The position numbers were made by a program, and so were the translations under genes. A DNA stretch of 64,000 nucleotides from Nymphaea colorata (Eukaryota > Streptophyta > Magnoliopsida > Nymphaeales > Nymphaeaceae), in assembly GCF_008831285.2 (NCBI RefSeq), contig NC_045140.1:19590370-19654369 (forward strand), in the 5' to 3' direction. A model generated the notes under the pieces. The model made no database searches and was not told where the DNA came from. It saw nothing but the letters and a program-made list of their open reading frames with translations. The stretch's first letter is position 1; each line of letters starts with the position of its first letter. Below are positions 52,952-64,000 of the stretch, piece by piece.

Positions 52952-54039
52952 ACCATCTAGGCAGGTTTCAGTTGGCTTCTGGCAACAGAGGTATAGCTGA
53001 GCACGTACTCCAGCCTTCTATACTTTGATAATGTTCACACACGCGGATGAGTTCAAAATAGAAATCTTGTTCGATTAGTAATTCAAAAGAAAGATGCAAG
53101 TCAGAGACTTTTTAACGATTAATTGTCCTCATTTTGTCGTTGTTTTCCTAATTCACTCCAAACCATATCTCTTTCCAAGGTAATATTGCTGTCCGGTTTG
53201 GGAGTTTTTCAAAGCGTTCAAGCTCCTTGTGAAAATTCGGTTACAATTTATAATAACCACTCTTAAGAAATTAATTTTTTCCTTTAATTTGATCTCTCTT
53301 TCAAAACTGAGTTAGTTACTTTAGTTGATTAAATTATCTTACTTCTTCGCGTGGATTTGTTATATGGCTTGTGCGTAGAGAAATTAATCAGACAAGTAGT
53401 CTGGTCACGTGCCCGGAATTTGTTGTCATAATTCCAAAAACAATCATTCACTTTTCCAGATTTCTTGACAAGGCCCGGATCACTATCTTGTGCTATGATT
53501 TTCTAGAGAAACCACTTTATTTTCATTTTGTGAATCTGGAAAAGTCTTTTCCATGGAAAACAATAATATGTAATAAAATGGTGACGTTTGAATACATCTT
53601 TCGAAATTATATATAATGTATATATCCTTTCAACTCGGGAGTACTCTGGCTTGTTTAAGCAGACAATTTATTTTTTAAGTGCTCTGAACAATTCATGAAA
53701 TTTAATTGAGAATGTTCCATGTGTCCATCAGAGGTACTTCTATTCTAAATATATGACGTCGGTTGGGCAGTTCACGGTCTGCATCGACGGCGAGAGTGAG
53801 TTGGGTAGGCCGTTCGGTGCACGCAACCCATGTACGCCAATTTTTTTTTTTTTTTGAGGATTATTGATAAGAGTTTTTCTTTTTCCTAAATTTTTTTCAC
53901 CTTTCTTTTTGCATTCTATTAACTCTGACTCATTAATTATTACACACAAAAAAAATTCTGCACCAATAACGTATATAGCCAGTTTTGCTATGGGGAACCA
54001 GGTCGGCATGGGCCTTGGCCCAACCTTTTTTTTTTTTTA

Positions 54040-54180
54040 AAAAATTATATATAAATTTTAAAAAATTTTACTTATTTTTTATAAAAAAGTTAAAAAATAA
54101 TATTTCAGCAAAAAATTATATATAAATTTTAAAAAATTTTACTTATTTTTTATAAAAAAGTTAAAAAATAATATTTCAGC
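54040..54180. repeat. Perfect two-copy 71-bp tandem repeat
   Basis: Two abutting copies, each starting in an A run and ending TATTTCAGC, at about 54040-54109 and 54110-54180. The sequence is nearly all A and T. It lies between GC-richer arms (GGCATGGGCCTTGG and GGAGCCATGCCCC), perhaps the ends of a small decayed element. Confidence 0.75.
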
Positions 54181-56722
54181 CCATAGCAAAATTTAAAAAC
54201 TTTAATTTATTTGTCCCTGGGAAGGCGTGGGACAACAGGAGCCATGCCCCCCACTCAAATTTTTAGAAAATCAAAATCTTAAGTTTGAAATTTTAAAAAG
54301 TGAATTTAGTCTATATAAAAATATTAAAAAATATATATTTCGACGTATTAAAATTTTGAAAAGATAATTTGGGCCCTGGCTTGACTGCATATATGATGGA
54401 TGGATAAAACTTTGACTTCGTGGCACCTTGGACCATGAGTTACACAATAACGTCATCAGACGTCATTCCAAAGAGGAGATCTTACATAAAATTACAACAT
54501 CGATCGAACTGGAACACAACACTGCCGATCTTAATCTGTTCAATTCACCTTGGGTTACAAGTTATAACCACCCATAAGAAATTAATTCATTTAGTTCAAT
54601 TTCTACGCTTAAAACTGTGATTAATTGGTATTTGCCCATTCTTTTGACAGCTTGATGTGATCTTTTCTGTATTATAATTTGTCCTTGCCTTGTCAGCCGG
54701 CGACATGTGCATGGAGAATTAGACAAGCAGTTTGGTCCTGCGCCTCAAAAAAATTGTTGTTACAATTCCTAAAACAATCAATCACTTTTCCCAATTTATT
54801 GGCAGTGGCCGGATCTCTATTTTGATGGCATGCAATTGTTAACTTATAAGGCCATACATATTGTCTCTTTACTACTCAGATTTCCTGTTTTCGTGCCATA
54901 TCTTGAAAAGAGATGACTTTTTGAAAGTGGAAAAGTCTTTTCATGGAAAAGGATAATATATAATAAAAAATTATGACATTTGAATGCATCTTTCGTAGTT
55001 AAATATAACATTCCCTCATACTCTAGCTTGCTCAGTTTGAATATAAGAGCCATGTCTTTTATGATCAAGAACATCAAAAATATTAAGATTATGCCCCAAA
55101 GCTGGGGTAGGCAAGCTGCATCATAAATGGTAACGGCTAAAAGCTTTTTGGTTTGACCATTCCAACCATTACCAGTTTTAATTAATTTACGTAAGGGAAC
55201 TTGGTTTATACGTTGACCTTATAAGTCAGATGTCATTCTATAAAGGAGGTCTTACATCAAAATACAACATCGATCAAATTATATTAGAAGACAATTACCT
55301 CTGACGGACATGCACGTGGAACTCTAGATCTTGTGTAAATTTGACGATTATTTCTGTAGTCCACGTTGACATTTAATTCAACACATTATTTGATTACTTA
55401 TTTAACGATGAACAATATCCTTCAATAACTTAGATCAGCTAAATTATGTGTCCTCTTACAACCTCATCCTAATTATAGATATACTTGCTTGAATGACGTT
55501 TGCAATGCAGTTTGAATATTTGCAGGACAAGAAACAATTAGGCGTGATGCTTTCGTAGTTAGTAGCGAAATCTGTACAAGCCCGGACGGTCGAAATGGAA
55601 ACCAAAATTATCGATCTAAATTTGTTCAATTCATTATATGTTATTGATAGAAAAGTCAAAAATTATCATCTCAAACGAGAAATATTTGAATCGAAATTAG
55701 ATTCTACAAGGTATCAAACATTTGGTGCCCGATAACACGCAGGCAAGCCTGCGGATCGCATAATCAGATTCTACAAAGTAGCAATATTTCCTGGGCCTTC
55801 TTTGGTGTGGATATCACATCTTCATGGTCAGCTAGCTTTGTGCTTGGTTTCAGAACCATCCGTATCTTTTCAATATTTATAGGTATGCGTAACCATAATT
55901 TAACTTAGTCTAGACCTTATAAGAGTACTGAGTGTGCCATGGGAAAAATCTCCTTAGCTGCAGTGACAAAAGCTTTCATAAATTCATTATCCATGGCTTG
56001 CTGGCAATGGGGGTCCCGAACAAGTTCTAAAATATCACTATGGAATTTAGAAATAACAGCACGAACAAGTAAGCAGACAAAAGGTGTTGGCATCCTTAGC
56101 GCGAATAGCCATTTAATGTGTGCATCGCATGGAACATCAATGATATATGTATATATACATATATTCGTAAATGTGGATGGTTAAGAACTAGTCTGCATGG
56201 CGTTAGTGGCGGCGTAGTAACTGATTTTCGTGAACTCAATGAGCAGATTTTTTATGTTTTAAGCATCTTCTGATAACATTATCCGATGTTTAGCATATAA
56301 GAATGATTCCTATATGGAATAATGCTTTTGCTTCCATGAAGAGAAGGAAAGACCTGGGGGGCTATAATATAACAGAAGAAATGCAGAAAACTGCCACCAT
56401 TTGTTAAGAACAAAGAGCAACACTTAAGAACAAAAATCGCAAAGCTTAAAATCACAGTTGATCTTGTTTTGGCCTTGTAGAAAGCAAAATCCTGTTTAGC
56501 TGTTTTGCAGTGCCTGCATGCATTGCCCTTCATTTCGTTCGTGTGCTCAAAATTGAAATACTTACTTTACTTGACTTAGAGTATTAATTAATTGGAACAT
56601 CTCCACGGGTTGTCGGCATAAGAAGGAGCCATCAGATGTGCCTGAAATTCGTAGCTACAATTTCTAAGTGTAGGCCTCCACTTTTCCAGATTCCTTACTA
56701 GGACCCTCATCACTTTTATGCC

Positions 56723-57282
56723 TGTTGGAAAACGTAATGCGGGCCCTAAATATAACTCAGCTACAAACTCAAATTTATGCGGAGAAAATCTAGCAGAGTC
56801 TCGACGTCCAAAATGATACTCAATAATAACTTTGAAAGAGTATACTTTAAAATATCAACTATTTATTCATCAAAATAAACATTACAAGGAGGCTCAAGAA
56901 AACTCACCTCGCTCACGTAGTGAACTTCCACACCTAAATACCTCCAAGCCCGACGCTCTTGCACTGAGCACAACTCTCACACACCTCACAAGCTCACACA
57001 CCTCACACGCTCACAAAGTGAGCACATAAATGACTCAACCACACTCACAATTTTTTCACACACACTCACTCTTTTCCACACGTACCCCTCAACCATCATC
57101 CCCTATTTATAGGAGAGGAGGTCGGTGGATGAAGCTTCCACCGATTTCCACATTGTTTCTTTTTTAATTATTTTTCTTTCTTTTTAATCAGTACCGACAT
57201 TATAACCACCGACTTAAAAGAGAGGCTCAAAGCCTCATGAGTATTCTCGACTCATTTCAAGAGAGTCGGTGATGACTCTACA
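56723..57282 (-). repeat. 3' LTR (left) of the second copia element
   Basis: It begins TGTTGGAAAACGTAATGC and ends GATGACTCTACA on the plus strand. It contains CTCACA-rich short repeats at about 56985-57020. The polypurine tract (AAGGGAGAGAT on the minus strand) abuts it at 57283-57293. Confidence 0.93.
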
Positions 57283-60200
57283 ATCTCTCCCTTATTACCG
57301 ACTCTCTATTTATGACTCCTAACATTCTTCGAAACTTGGTGAACGTTTGCACTGGCAGGCCTTTGGTAAAGATGTCAGCAACTTGATCTTCTGAAGCGAT
57401 TGGCTGCAATTGAATTTCTCTTCTGAGTACCTTTTCTCTGATAAAATGATGTTCTACTTCTATGTGTTTTGTTCGAGCATGGAAGACAGGATTTTCTGCA
57501 AGTCTGACTGCACTTTGATTATCGCAGTAGAGTCTCACTGCATAATCCACGTCTTGTTTAATGTCTTTCAGCAGTCGCATCAACCACACACATTCTTGTG
57601 CTGCTTGAGATGCTGCTCTATATTCAGCTTCTGTTGTAGACAGTGAAACTGTCGGCTGTCTCTTGCTGCACCATGAAATTGCACCACTTCCAAGACTGAA
57701 TGTATATCCAGTGGTCGATCTTCGAGTTGATAAGTCTCCAGCATAATCCGCATCACAATGACCAACAACTTGACAAATTGTCCCTCTTTCATAAAGTATA
57801 CCAAAGTCAAGAGTTCCTTTGATATACCTTAATATTCTTTTTACTGCTTCTAAATGTGTTTTTCTTGGAGTTTGCATAAACCTGCTCACGACACCAACTG
57901 CATAGGCAATGTCTGGTCTTGTCAATGTTAAGTAGATTAGGCTTCCAACTAGTTGCCGATACATAATAACGTCTTCTAGCTTGTCTCCTTCGTCAGTTCT
58001 AAGCTTTGCATTTATCTCAATTGGTGTTGAGATAGGTTTGCATTTGAGCATACCATACTTACGTAGTAAGTCATGAGCATACTTCTTTTGACTTAAAAAT
58101 AGTTCTTTAGATTCATAATCAATTTCCAATCCAAGGAAGTGTCGCAACTCTCCCAGCTCTTTCATTTCAAATCTCACCGTGAGATGTTCTCGAATAAGAT
58201 TAATTTCTTCATTGTCATCTCCAGTGATAATTAAATCATCAACATAAATTAACAAGATAGTAAGTTTTATACCTCTTGCCTTGACGAAGAGACTTGAATC
58301 TGCTGAGACTTGAAATCCACTAAACACCAAAAACTCAGCTATTTTTCCATACCATGCTCTGGGTGCTTGCTTCAGTCCATAGAGTGCTTTTCTTAACTTG
58401 CAGACGTAGTCTGGTTTGTTTGGAGATTTGAATCCTTGAGGCTGCTCCATATAGATTTCATGGTCAAGATCTCCATATAAGAAAGCATTTTTTACATCCA
58501 TTTGCCATAGTTTTCAGGATTTGCTTGCAGCAATGGCTATCAGAACACGTACGGATGTGATTTTCGCAACAGGACTAAAAGTTTCTTCAAAATCAATATT
58601 ATACTGCTGAGAAAATCCTCTCGCGACTAGTCGAGCCTTATATCTATCAACTGAGCCATCTGTCTTTCTTTTTATTTTGTAAACCCATTTACAAGTAATG
58701 GGCTTTACTCCTGCAGGCTTTGGTACGAGCTCCCAGGTTTCGTTATGCTTTAATGTCTTTATTTCATCTTTCATTGCTGATTGCCACTTTTCAACATCTT
58801 TTGCTTCTTCAAAAGAAGCTGGCTCGATCTCCTCCATGATGGCACAGTCTGCATCTACATACTTTGGATTTGGTTTTCGTATTCTCGTTGATCTTCTTAG
58901 TGCTATTGGTGCTTCTTCTAGCTCTTCAAGTTGTGATGGCATTTCTTCTTCTGCACTTCTTTGTTGGACAGGACTTACTCCTGTTCTCCATGGATCTGCT
59001 CGTCCTTCTTGTCTTGAACTTATGTTCAGACATTTGGACCTGTTTATCAGGTCGTCTTGCTTCTAGAACTTCCGACTCAGGTTCGCCTTGATTCATCTCG
59101 AATTGTATTTTGTTTCGAACATCTTTCTCAAAAACTGGAGAGTCTGGAAGCGCTTGCTTTTCTTCTGACCACCACGATGATGCTTCATCGAAGATGACGT
59201 CGCGAGAAACATAAACTCGTCATGTGCTAGGATTAGCACATCTCCATCCCTTTCGATATGGATCATATCCAACAAAGACACACCTTTGTGCCTTCTTGTC
59301 GAATTTAGTCCTGTGCTGCTCAGATATAAAAACATAACATACACAACCAAAAACTCTAAAATAGCTCACAGATGGCTTATTTTTATAAAGCAATTCATAT
59401 GGAGACTTGAAATTAAATCTTGGCATTGGTAGTCGATTAATTACGTGTACAGCGGTGCAGACACACTCAGCCCAAAATCTTGCTGGCATGTTCTTTGCAT
59501 GCATCATACTTCGACATGTTTCTGCTATGTGGCGGTTTTTCCTTTCTGCCACTCCATTTTGTTGTGGTGTATTGGCACATGTGAATTGTCTTTGAATACC
59601 ATGTTGCCTCGTGTATGCCATAAACATATTGGATGTATATTCGCCACCATTATCGGTTCGTAGACACCGAATTCTATGCCCAAGTTCATTTTTCACCATC
59701 TGGTGAAACTCCTTAAATTTTTCAAGTGCTTCAGACTTTTCTTTCATAAAATAGACCCAAGTATATCTCGAAAAATCATCAATAAAAGTGATAAAATACC
59801 ACTTACCTCCAACTGATGGGTCTGGTACTTTGCCGAATACGTCTGAATGCACAAGTTCGAATGGCGCTTTAGCTCTATATTTTGATTCTTTGTATGGCCT
59901 CCTGTGCGCCTTTCCATGCTGACATCCTGGGCATACTTTGTCAGTTCGTACCTCAAGCTTGGGCAGGCCAATCAACTGCCCCTTGGTAGACATCTCTCGA
60001 AGTTTGTTGTATCCAACATGAGCGAGTCTCTCATGCCAGATATCTGCAGTGTCATGCTTCTTTGCTTTGTCAATATATGCTGTTTCTGCAGACAAGACAT
60101 ATATTGACTCAACTTTCCTTCCTTCAAACATGGGAGTTCTTTGAACATCTGCATCCTTATAAACTTTTACATCATTTGGGTCGAACAAAACATAGTGCCC

Positions 60201-61424
60201 TAAAGCTGTTAGTTGTGGCACAGACAACAAATTCTTTGTCATTCCTGGAACATGGTAAACGTTCCGTAAAATCCGGTCTTTGCCGAAGTTGGCTATAATC
60301 TCTGCTTCTCCAATATGTGCCACTGGGAGCTTTGTGTTGTTAGCAGTAACAACAACTCGATTTCCATCATATTCTTTCAGACTTACGAACTTGCTCTCAT
60401 CACCGGTCATATGATTTGAGCATCCAGAATCAATTATCCAATCAGTTTGATAATTGATCTTCTCTTCTTTTTCTTTTACGGGTTTTGTATGAGCGAAATT
60501 GCATCTTTCTTGCATAATATTTTCTTTTACCTCCATTGAGTACAAAAACGAATTTTTCTGTACAGTCTCATTAGCTCCCCCATTTTGTTTACTCGTCATG
60601 ACTGCATTTCCTTCATTTATTCTGACTCTGCAGTCACGAGCAATATGACCCAACTTCCCACATCTAAAACATTTCACCTTTGGTCTCCACTGCTGTGTAG
60701 TTGTTTTCTTTTGTACATTTTTCTCTTTCTTGTCATCAATGTTTCTACTTGGAGACCTAATGACTGGCTTAGCTGGCCAACGTGATCTCTGACCCTTACT
60801 AAACAAAACTTCCTCATTATTTCCCTTGAGAGAAAGCCCAGCCATCTGCTTTGCTAATGTTTCTTGATTGATCAATAGATTTTCTAACTCCAACAAAGTT
60901 GGTTGAACTGGCCAGCCTTAAACACCAATTATAAAACTACCAAATTCTGGACGAAGTCCACGAATAAGAATTCTCTGCATACGGGCCTCACTGATCTTTG
61001 ACTCAGGATCAATTTGAGATATCTCTCTACAGATATTTTTAACCTTCATAAAATATTCTGCTATTGACATGCTTCTCTGAGTTAATGTAGCTAGATCATT
61101 TTCTAACAATTGTAGGCGGGCATCATTAGCTCGAGAAAATAGGGTTGCAAAAGCATCCCATGCTTCTTTAGGAGTCGTAGCATCTCGTATATGCTCTAAT
61201 AAGTCTTTCTCGATTGATACCTTAATTGCAAATAAAGCTTTTCCTGCTTTGATCATCCATTTCTTCTTCGCTTCCTCGTCGACAGGAACATTAGTGTCTG
61301 ATCCCAATACTATCTCCCATAATTCTTGTCCTAGAAAATACGACTCCATACAGGATTTCCAATAGCCATAATTGCTATTGTTAAGTTTCTCAATATTGTT
61401 TAATGCAACTGCTAATGCCGCCAT
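57278..61424 (-). pseudogene. Copia gag-pol polyprotein, three stops and a frameshift
   Basis: Gag starts MAALAVALNNIEKLNNSNYG at 61424. The frame then gives a CCHC knuckle (CFRCGKLGHIARDC), a protease motif WIIDSGCSNHMTG, a GAG-pre-integrase motif IWHERLAHVG, an integrase core (LRTDNGGEYTS, NTPQQNGVAERKNRHIAE), RT with YVDD (58235-58246) and RNase H ([18 protein letters not shown]). Premature stops lie at 60918-60920 (expected Q), 59220-59222 (expected R) and 58514-58516 (expected W). A one-base frameshift lies at about 59010-59060, between integrase and RT. All three stops fit single transitions. Confidence 0.93.
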
Positions 61425-61473
61425 AATTTCAAGATATAATTATTCCAATAAATCGGCCCTCGGACAGAACCTC

Positions 61474-61485
61474 GCTCTGATACCA
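61474..61485 (-). other. Primer binding site of the second copia element
   Basis: On the minus strand TGGTATCAGAGC lies two bases inside the 5' LTR end, complementary to initiator methionine tRNA. Confidence 0.85.
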
Positions 61486-61487
61486 CT

Positions 61488-62059
61488 TGTTGGAAAACGT
61501 AATGCGGGCCCTAAATATAACTCAGCTACAAACTCAAATTTATGCGGAGAAAATCTAGCAGAGTCTCGACGTCCAAAATAATACTCAATAATAACTTTGA
61601 AAGAGTATACTTTAAAATATCAACTATTTATTCATCAAAATAAACATTACAAGGAGGCTCAAGAAAACTCACCTCGCTCACGTAGTGAACTTCCACACCT
61701 AAATACCTCCAAGCCCGACGCTCTTGCACTGAGCACAACTCTCACACACCTCACAAGCTCACACACCTCACACGCTCACAAAGTGAGCACATAAATGACT
61801 CAACCACACTCACAATTTTTTCACACACACTCACTCTTTTCCACACGTACCCCACAACCATCATCCCCTATTTATAGGAGAGGAGGTCGGTGAATGAAGC
61901 TTCCATCGATTTCCACATTGTTTCTTTTTTAATTATTTTTCTTTCTTTTTAATCAGTACCGACATTATAACCACCGACTTAAAAGAGAGGCTCAAAGCCT
62001 CATGAGTCTTCTCGACTCATCTCAAGAGAGTCGGTGGGAGAGTCGGTGATGACTCTACA
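61488..62059 (-). repeat. 5' LTR (right) of the second copia element
   Basis: It is nearly identical to 56723-57282 but 12 bp longer, because a GAGAGTCGGTGG unit is doubled near 62025-62050. The minus strand carries the TATAAATAG box at 61868-61876. Confidence 0.93.
61868..61876 (-). promoter_or_regulatory. TATA box of the second copia 5' LTR
   Basis: TATAAATAG on the minus strand, in the middle of the LTR and followed by GGG, is the likely core promoter. The left LTR has the same motif near 57110. Confidence 0.6.
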
Positions 62060-63794
62060 ATGCCGGCAATTGTTAATCACTAATTATCGCATAACCGAGC
62101 TTTTTGTTTCGAGCTATTGAAGGAAAAGACACAGGAAGGAACAGCTTTATTAGCCCACCTGACCGCACTGAATCCGAGCTTGTATACTCAAGTTTTGAAG
62201 CAATCCTAAATCCTAATGATAGGAGAAAGGAAAGCAGTTTAGACCTCTCATCGAATTGCTGAGCAACAGCAACACTAATTAAGCACCGTGATTGTTTTGT
62301 TAATAAATGTGTAGGCCCAGTCGAAGTGGATGTTGCGAAACCAATCTTATTTTGATCAACTCCATAATATTGATAGAAAAGTGAAAATGATCTCACGTGC
62401 ATATGAGGAGACGGTCAATGGAACTTAGATTCTTGAGATGCTGAGTTGACACGGATTACCCGAGATGGATCGTCTTCCTTTTCTTTTCATCCTCTATTTT
62501 CGGCATGGTGATACGTATATCCTTTCCTTTCTGCACTGATGTTGTGGCGTTAGTCCTCTCCTATCTGATAATGTGATATATGTGAACGCAACTTGTACTC
62601 ACCATGTATAAATGAGCGGTATCAATATATACATATAGAAATTTGGTGGAACTGTGTGATCAACTGCCCACACATGGCCACATGTGGTCCGCCACTATTG
62701 ATCTCTAGGTGGTAAATCAAAACTCTGATTGAATAGTTTTAAAAAGGTTGGATTTGGATTTGGCTTTGAAAAATGACACCGAGAAGGATTTCGATTCAAA
62801 TTTGGTTTCAAATAAATATCTGATTGGGTTCGTATGAATATCCATATACTATGAAAAAACAGTTTTCAATATATAATAATATGGTTCTTCTCGGTTGTGT
62901 TTTAATTAAAAGTTGGGTGCAGATTTGGTTGTGGATTTTAATACATGAACATCTCATAAAACCCATATCAGATTTGAATTTGATCAATTAATATCCCTGT
63001 GCAATAAACCTTTACCTGAAAGAAGCCAAACTAAAGTACTAGCTCTTGTTGTACATATCCATTGCCATTTTATCTCAAGGACAACATGTTACTACGGTCT
63101 TTCAAAACAAAAATAGGGAAGATAAGACCCAAGTTTCCTCATTGGTTGAGCTGGTGAGGTAGGTGTGGACAACTTGTCGGCAATTGCCAACACCGTGCTA
63201 CAAAAAATGCTTCTTTTTATATTGACATCTAAGAACAAATTTTCCGATTTGCAAGTTGATAATCTTTAAAAATTTGAAATTTATTGCCAAAGTATATATA
63301 TATATATATATATATATAAGTTATCCTAATTGAGTATATATTAGGATGAGTATTCGGACCAAATTAATTAATTTTCACTTATAAGAGGTTAAATTTAATT
63401 GAGAGTGTTCCACGCGTCCGTCAAATGTGCTTGTCATCTAATATTTGATGTTGTGCTTTTAAAAAAGATCTCCTTATATTGAATGATGTCTATTGGGCAG
63501 CTCATGATCAGCCTCCGCGGAACCATTCAATGTAAAAAGTTTTATCATATATGTTTAAGCCATGATCAACTTCAGCAGCCAAGAACAATAGAAACGTCTC
63601 AAATATTGGACTTCTCAACTTTCTCAATATATACATGCACCATCAAATGAATACCAAACAACGATACTCAAATTTATTTTCCTTTCGGTAATTTTTGTAT
63701 ACATCCACGTTATTGAAAGCACAAAAGAATAACAATTTCTTTTATTCGTATCATTTGCTTATACAAATCAATGAATTAAATAAATGGGCGCTGT
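62060..63794. other. Spacer between the second copia element and GH28 copy C
   Basis: The part 62060-62640 continues the segment interrupted by the copia insertion and matches about 50476-51045. The part 62640-63550 is AT-rich with a (TA)n run near 63294-63318. The part 63560-63794 matches the downstream flank of copies A and B. No intact gene was found. Confidence 0.6.
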
Positions 63795-64000
63795 TCAATT
63801 GTTGGAGACGAAAGCCATAAGTCGACGGTTGGAGCTGCTCGATGATTGCAGGCAACTGGATGGAACCATTGTGCCAGTTGCACTTCCGAATGCATGTTCA
63901 CAGGAGGACTTAGCAGGCTGGCCCTTGTATGTCAGCTGCACATTCGCCATACTGATTCCTTGGCAAGGTGCACTTGCGCTGCATGAGAAATCAACCGCCA
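63795..64000 (-). CDS. Polygalacturonase (GH28), copy C, last exon only (cut by window)
   Basis: The segment matches the last exon of copy B from its stop codon (63795-63797) to the window edge. It encodes ...[16 protein letters not shown]... and ends [12 protein letters not shown]. Only about 68 residues are visible, so the state of the rest is unknown. It is closer to copy B than to copy A, with SSSSS rather than SSGGS near the end. Confidence 0.85.
   Translation of the reverse strand, partial: AVDFSCSASAPCQGISMANVQLTYKGQPAKSSCEHAFGSATGTMVPSSCLQSSSSSNRRLMAFVSNN

Larger units (their letters stand above)
52808..56722. other. Spacer right of GH28 copy B
   Basis: It shares many blocks with the spacer right of copy A, but some occur twice. 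Segments at 53380-53600 and 54720-55010 are related to each other, as are 54420-54510 and 55225-55330, so this spacer carries an extra internal duplication. A perfect 71-bp tandem repeat lies at about 54040-54180. No intact gene was found. Confidence 0.55.
56723..62059 (-). mobile_element. Ty1/copia LTR retrotransposon in the GH28 array
   Basis: This complete 5337-bp element on the minus strand has LTRs of 560 bp (left, 3' in element sense) and 572 bp (right, 5'), with TG...CA ends and the target duplication ATGCC at 56718-56722 and 62060-62064. Gag-pol follows copia order. It belongs to a different lineage from the element at 13431-19030: LTR, gag and protease sequences are unrelated by eye. 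The LTRs differ by about six substitutions and one 12-bp tandem unit, so it is young. The coding region is broken. Confidence 0.95.

Noticed and set aside
56940-57030. Short spaced CTCACA repeats that might resemble an array
   Set aside because: They are low-complexity repeats inside a copia LTR and occur identically in the other LTR. They are not CRISPR and not a separate feature.

Overview
The window is nuclear DNA of a flowering plant. The evidence is a pentatricopeptide (PPR) gene, a plant-type TBC RabGAP split over ten exons, a GPI-anchored SPARK-type protein gene, exopolygalacturonase-like GH28 genes, large AT-rich introns with GT-AG borders, and two Ty1/copia retrotransposons primed by initiator tRNA-Met. 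I cannot place the species from sequence alone. No bacterial, viral or CRISPR-like locus is seen.

Layout. 48-2855 (+): 3' part of a short THA8-like PPR gene that enters from the left. 5588-21496 (-): a complete RabGAP/TBC gene. I rebuilt it exon by exon; ten exons join in one frame to 449 residues, with the arginine and glutamine fingers of the family. Intron 6 carries a 624-bp non-autonomous hAT element with 8-bp target duplications. Intron 3 carries a complete 5.6-kb copia element on the opposite strand, with 5-bp target duplications and four premature stops. 21.5-28.1 kb: intergenic, including a decayed copy (about 23.85-25.26 kb) of intron sequence from the next gene, without its exons. 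28.1-36.7 kb (+): a gene for an At1g61900-like GPI-anchored protein with a 15-nt microexon; its first coding exon is not resolved. 36.7-41.6 kb: nothing recognised, except a possible first exon of an unknown minus-strand gene at 41653-41975.

42.5-64 kb: a tandem array of GH28 polygalacturonase genes on the minus strand. Copies A (45284-46929) and B (51210-52807) look intact and encode 413 residues each, about 97.6% identical. Copy C runs off the right edge. A second copia element (56723-62059, minus) lies inside the flank of copy B. Copy A's flank keeps the matching empty site, so the insertion is younger than the duplication.

The genes do not form a pathway: RNA metabolism in organelles (PPR), vesicle traffic (TBC), cell surface (GPI protein) and pectin breakdown (GH28) are simply neighbours. 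The most informative content is structural: nested transposons, an occupied/empty site pair, a recent tandem gene family and an exon-less ghost of a neighbouring gene. I found no convincing new biological system.
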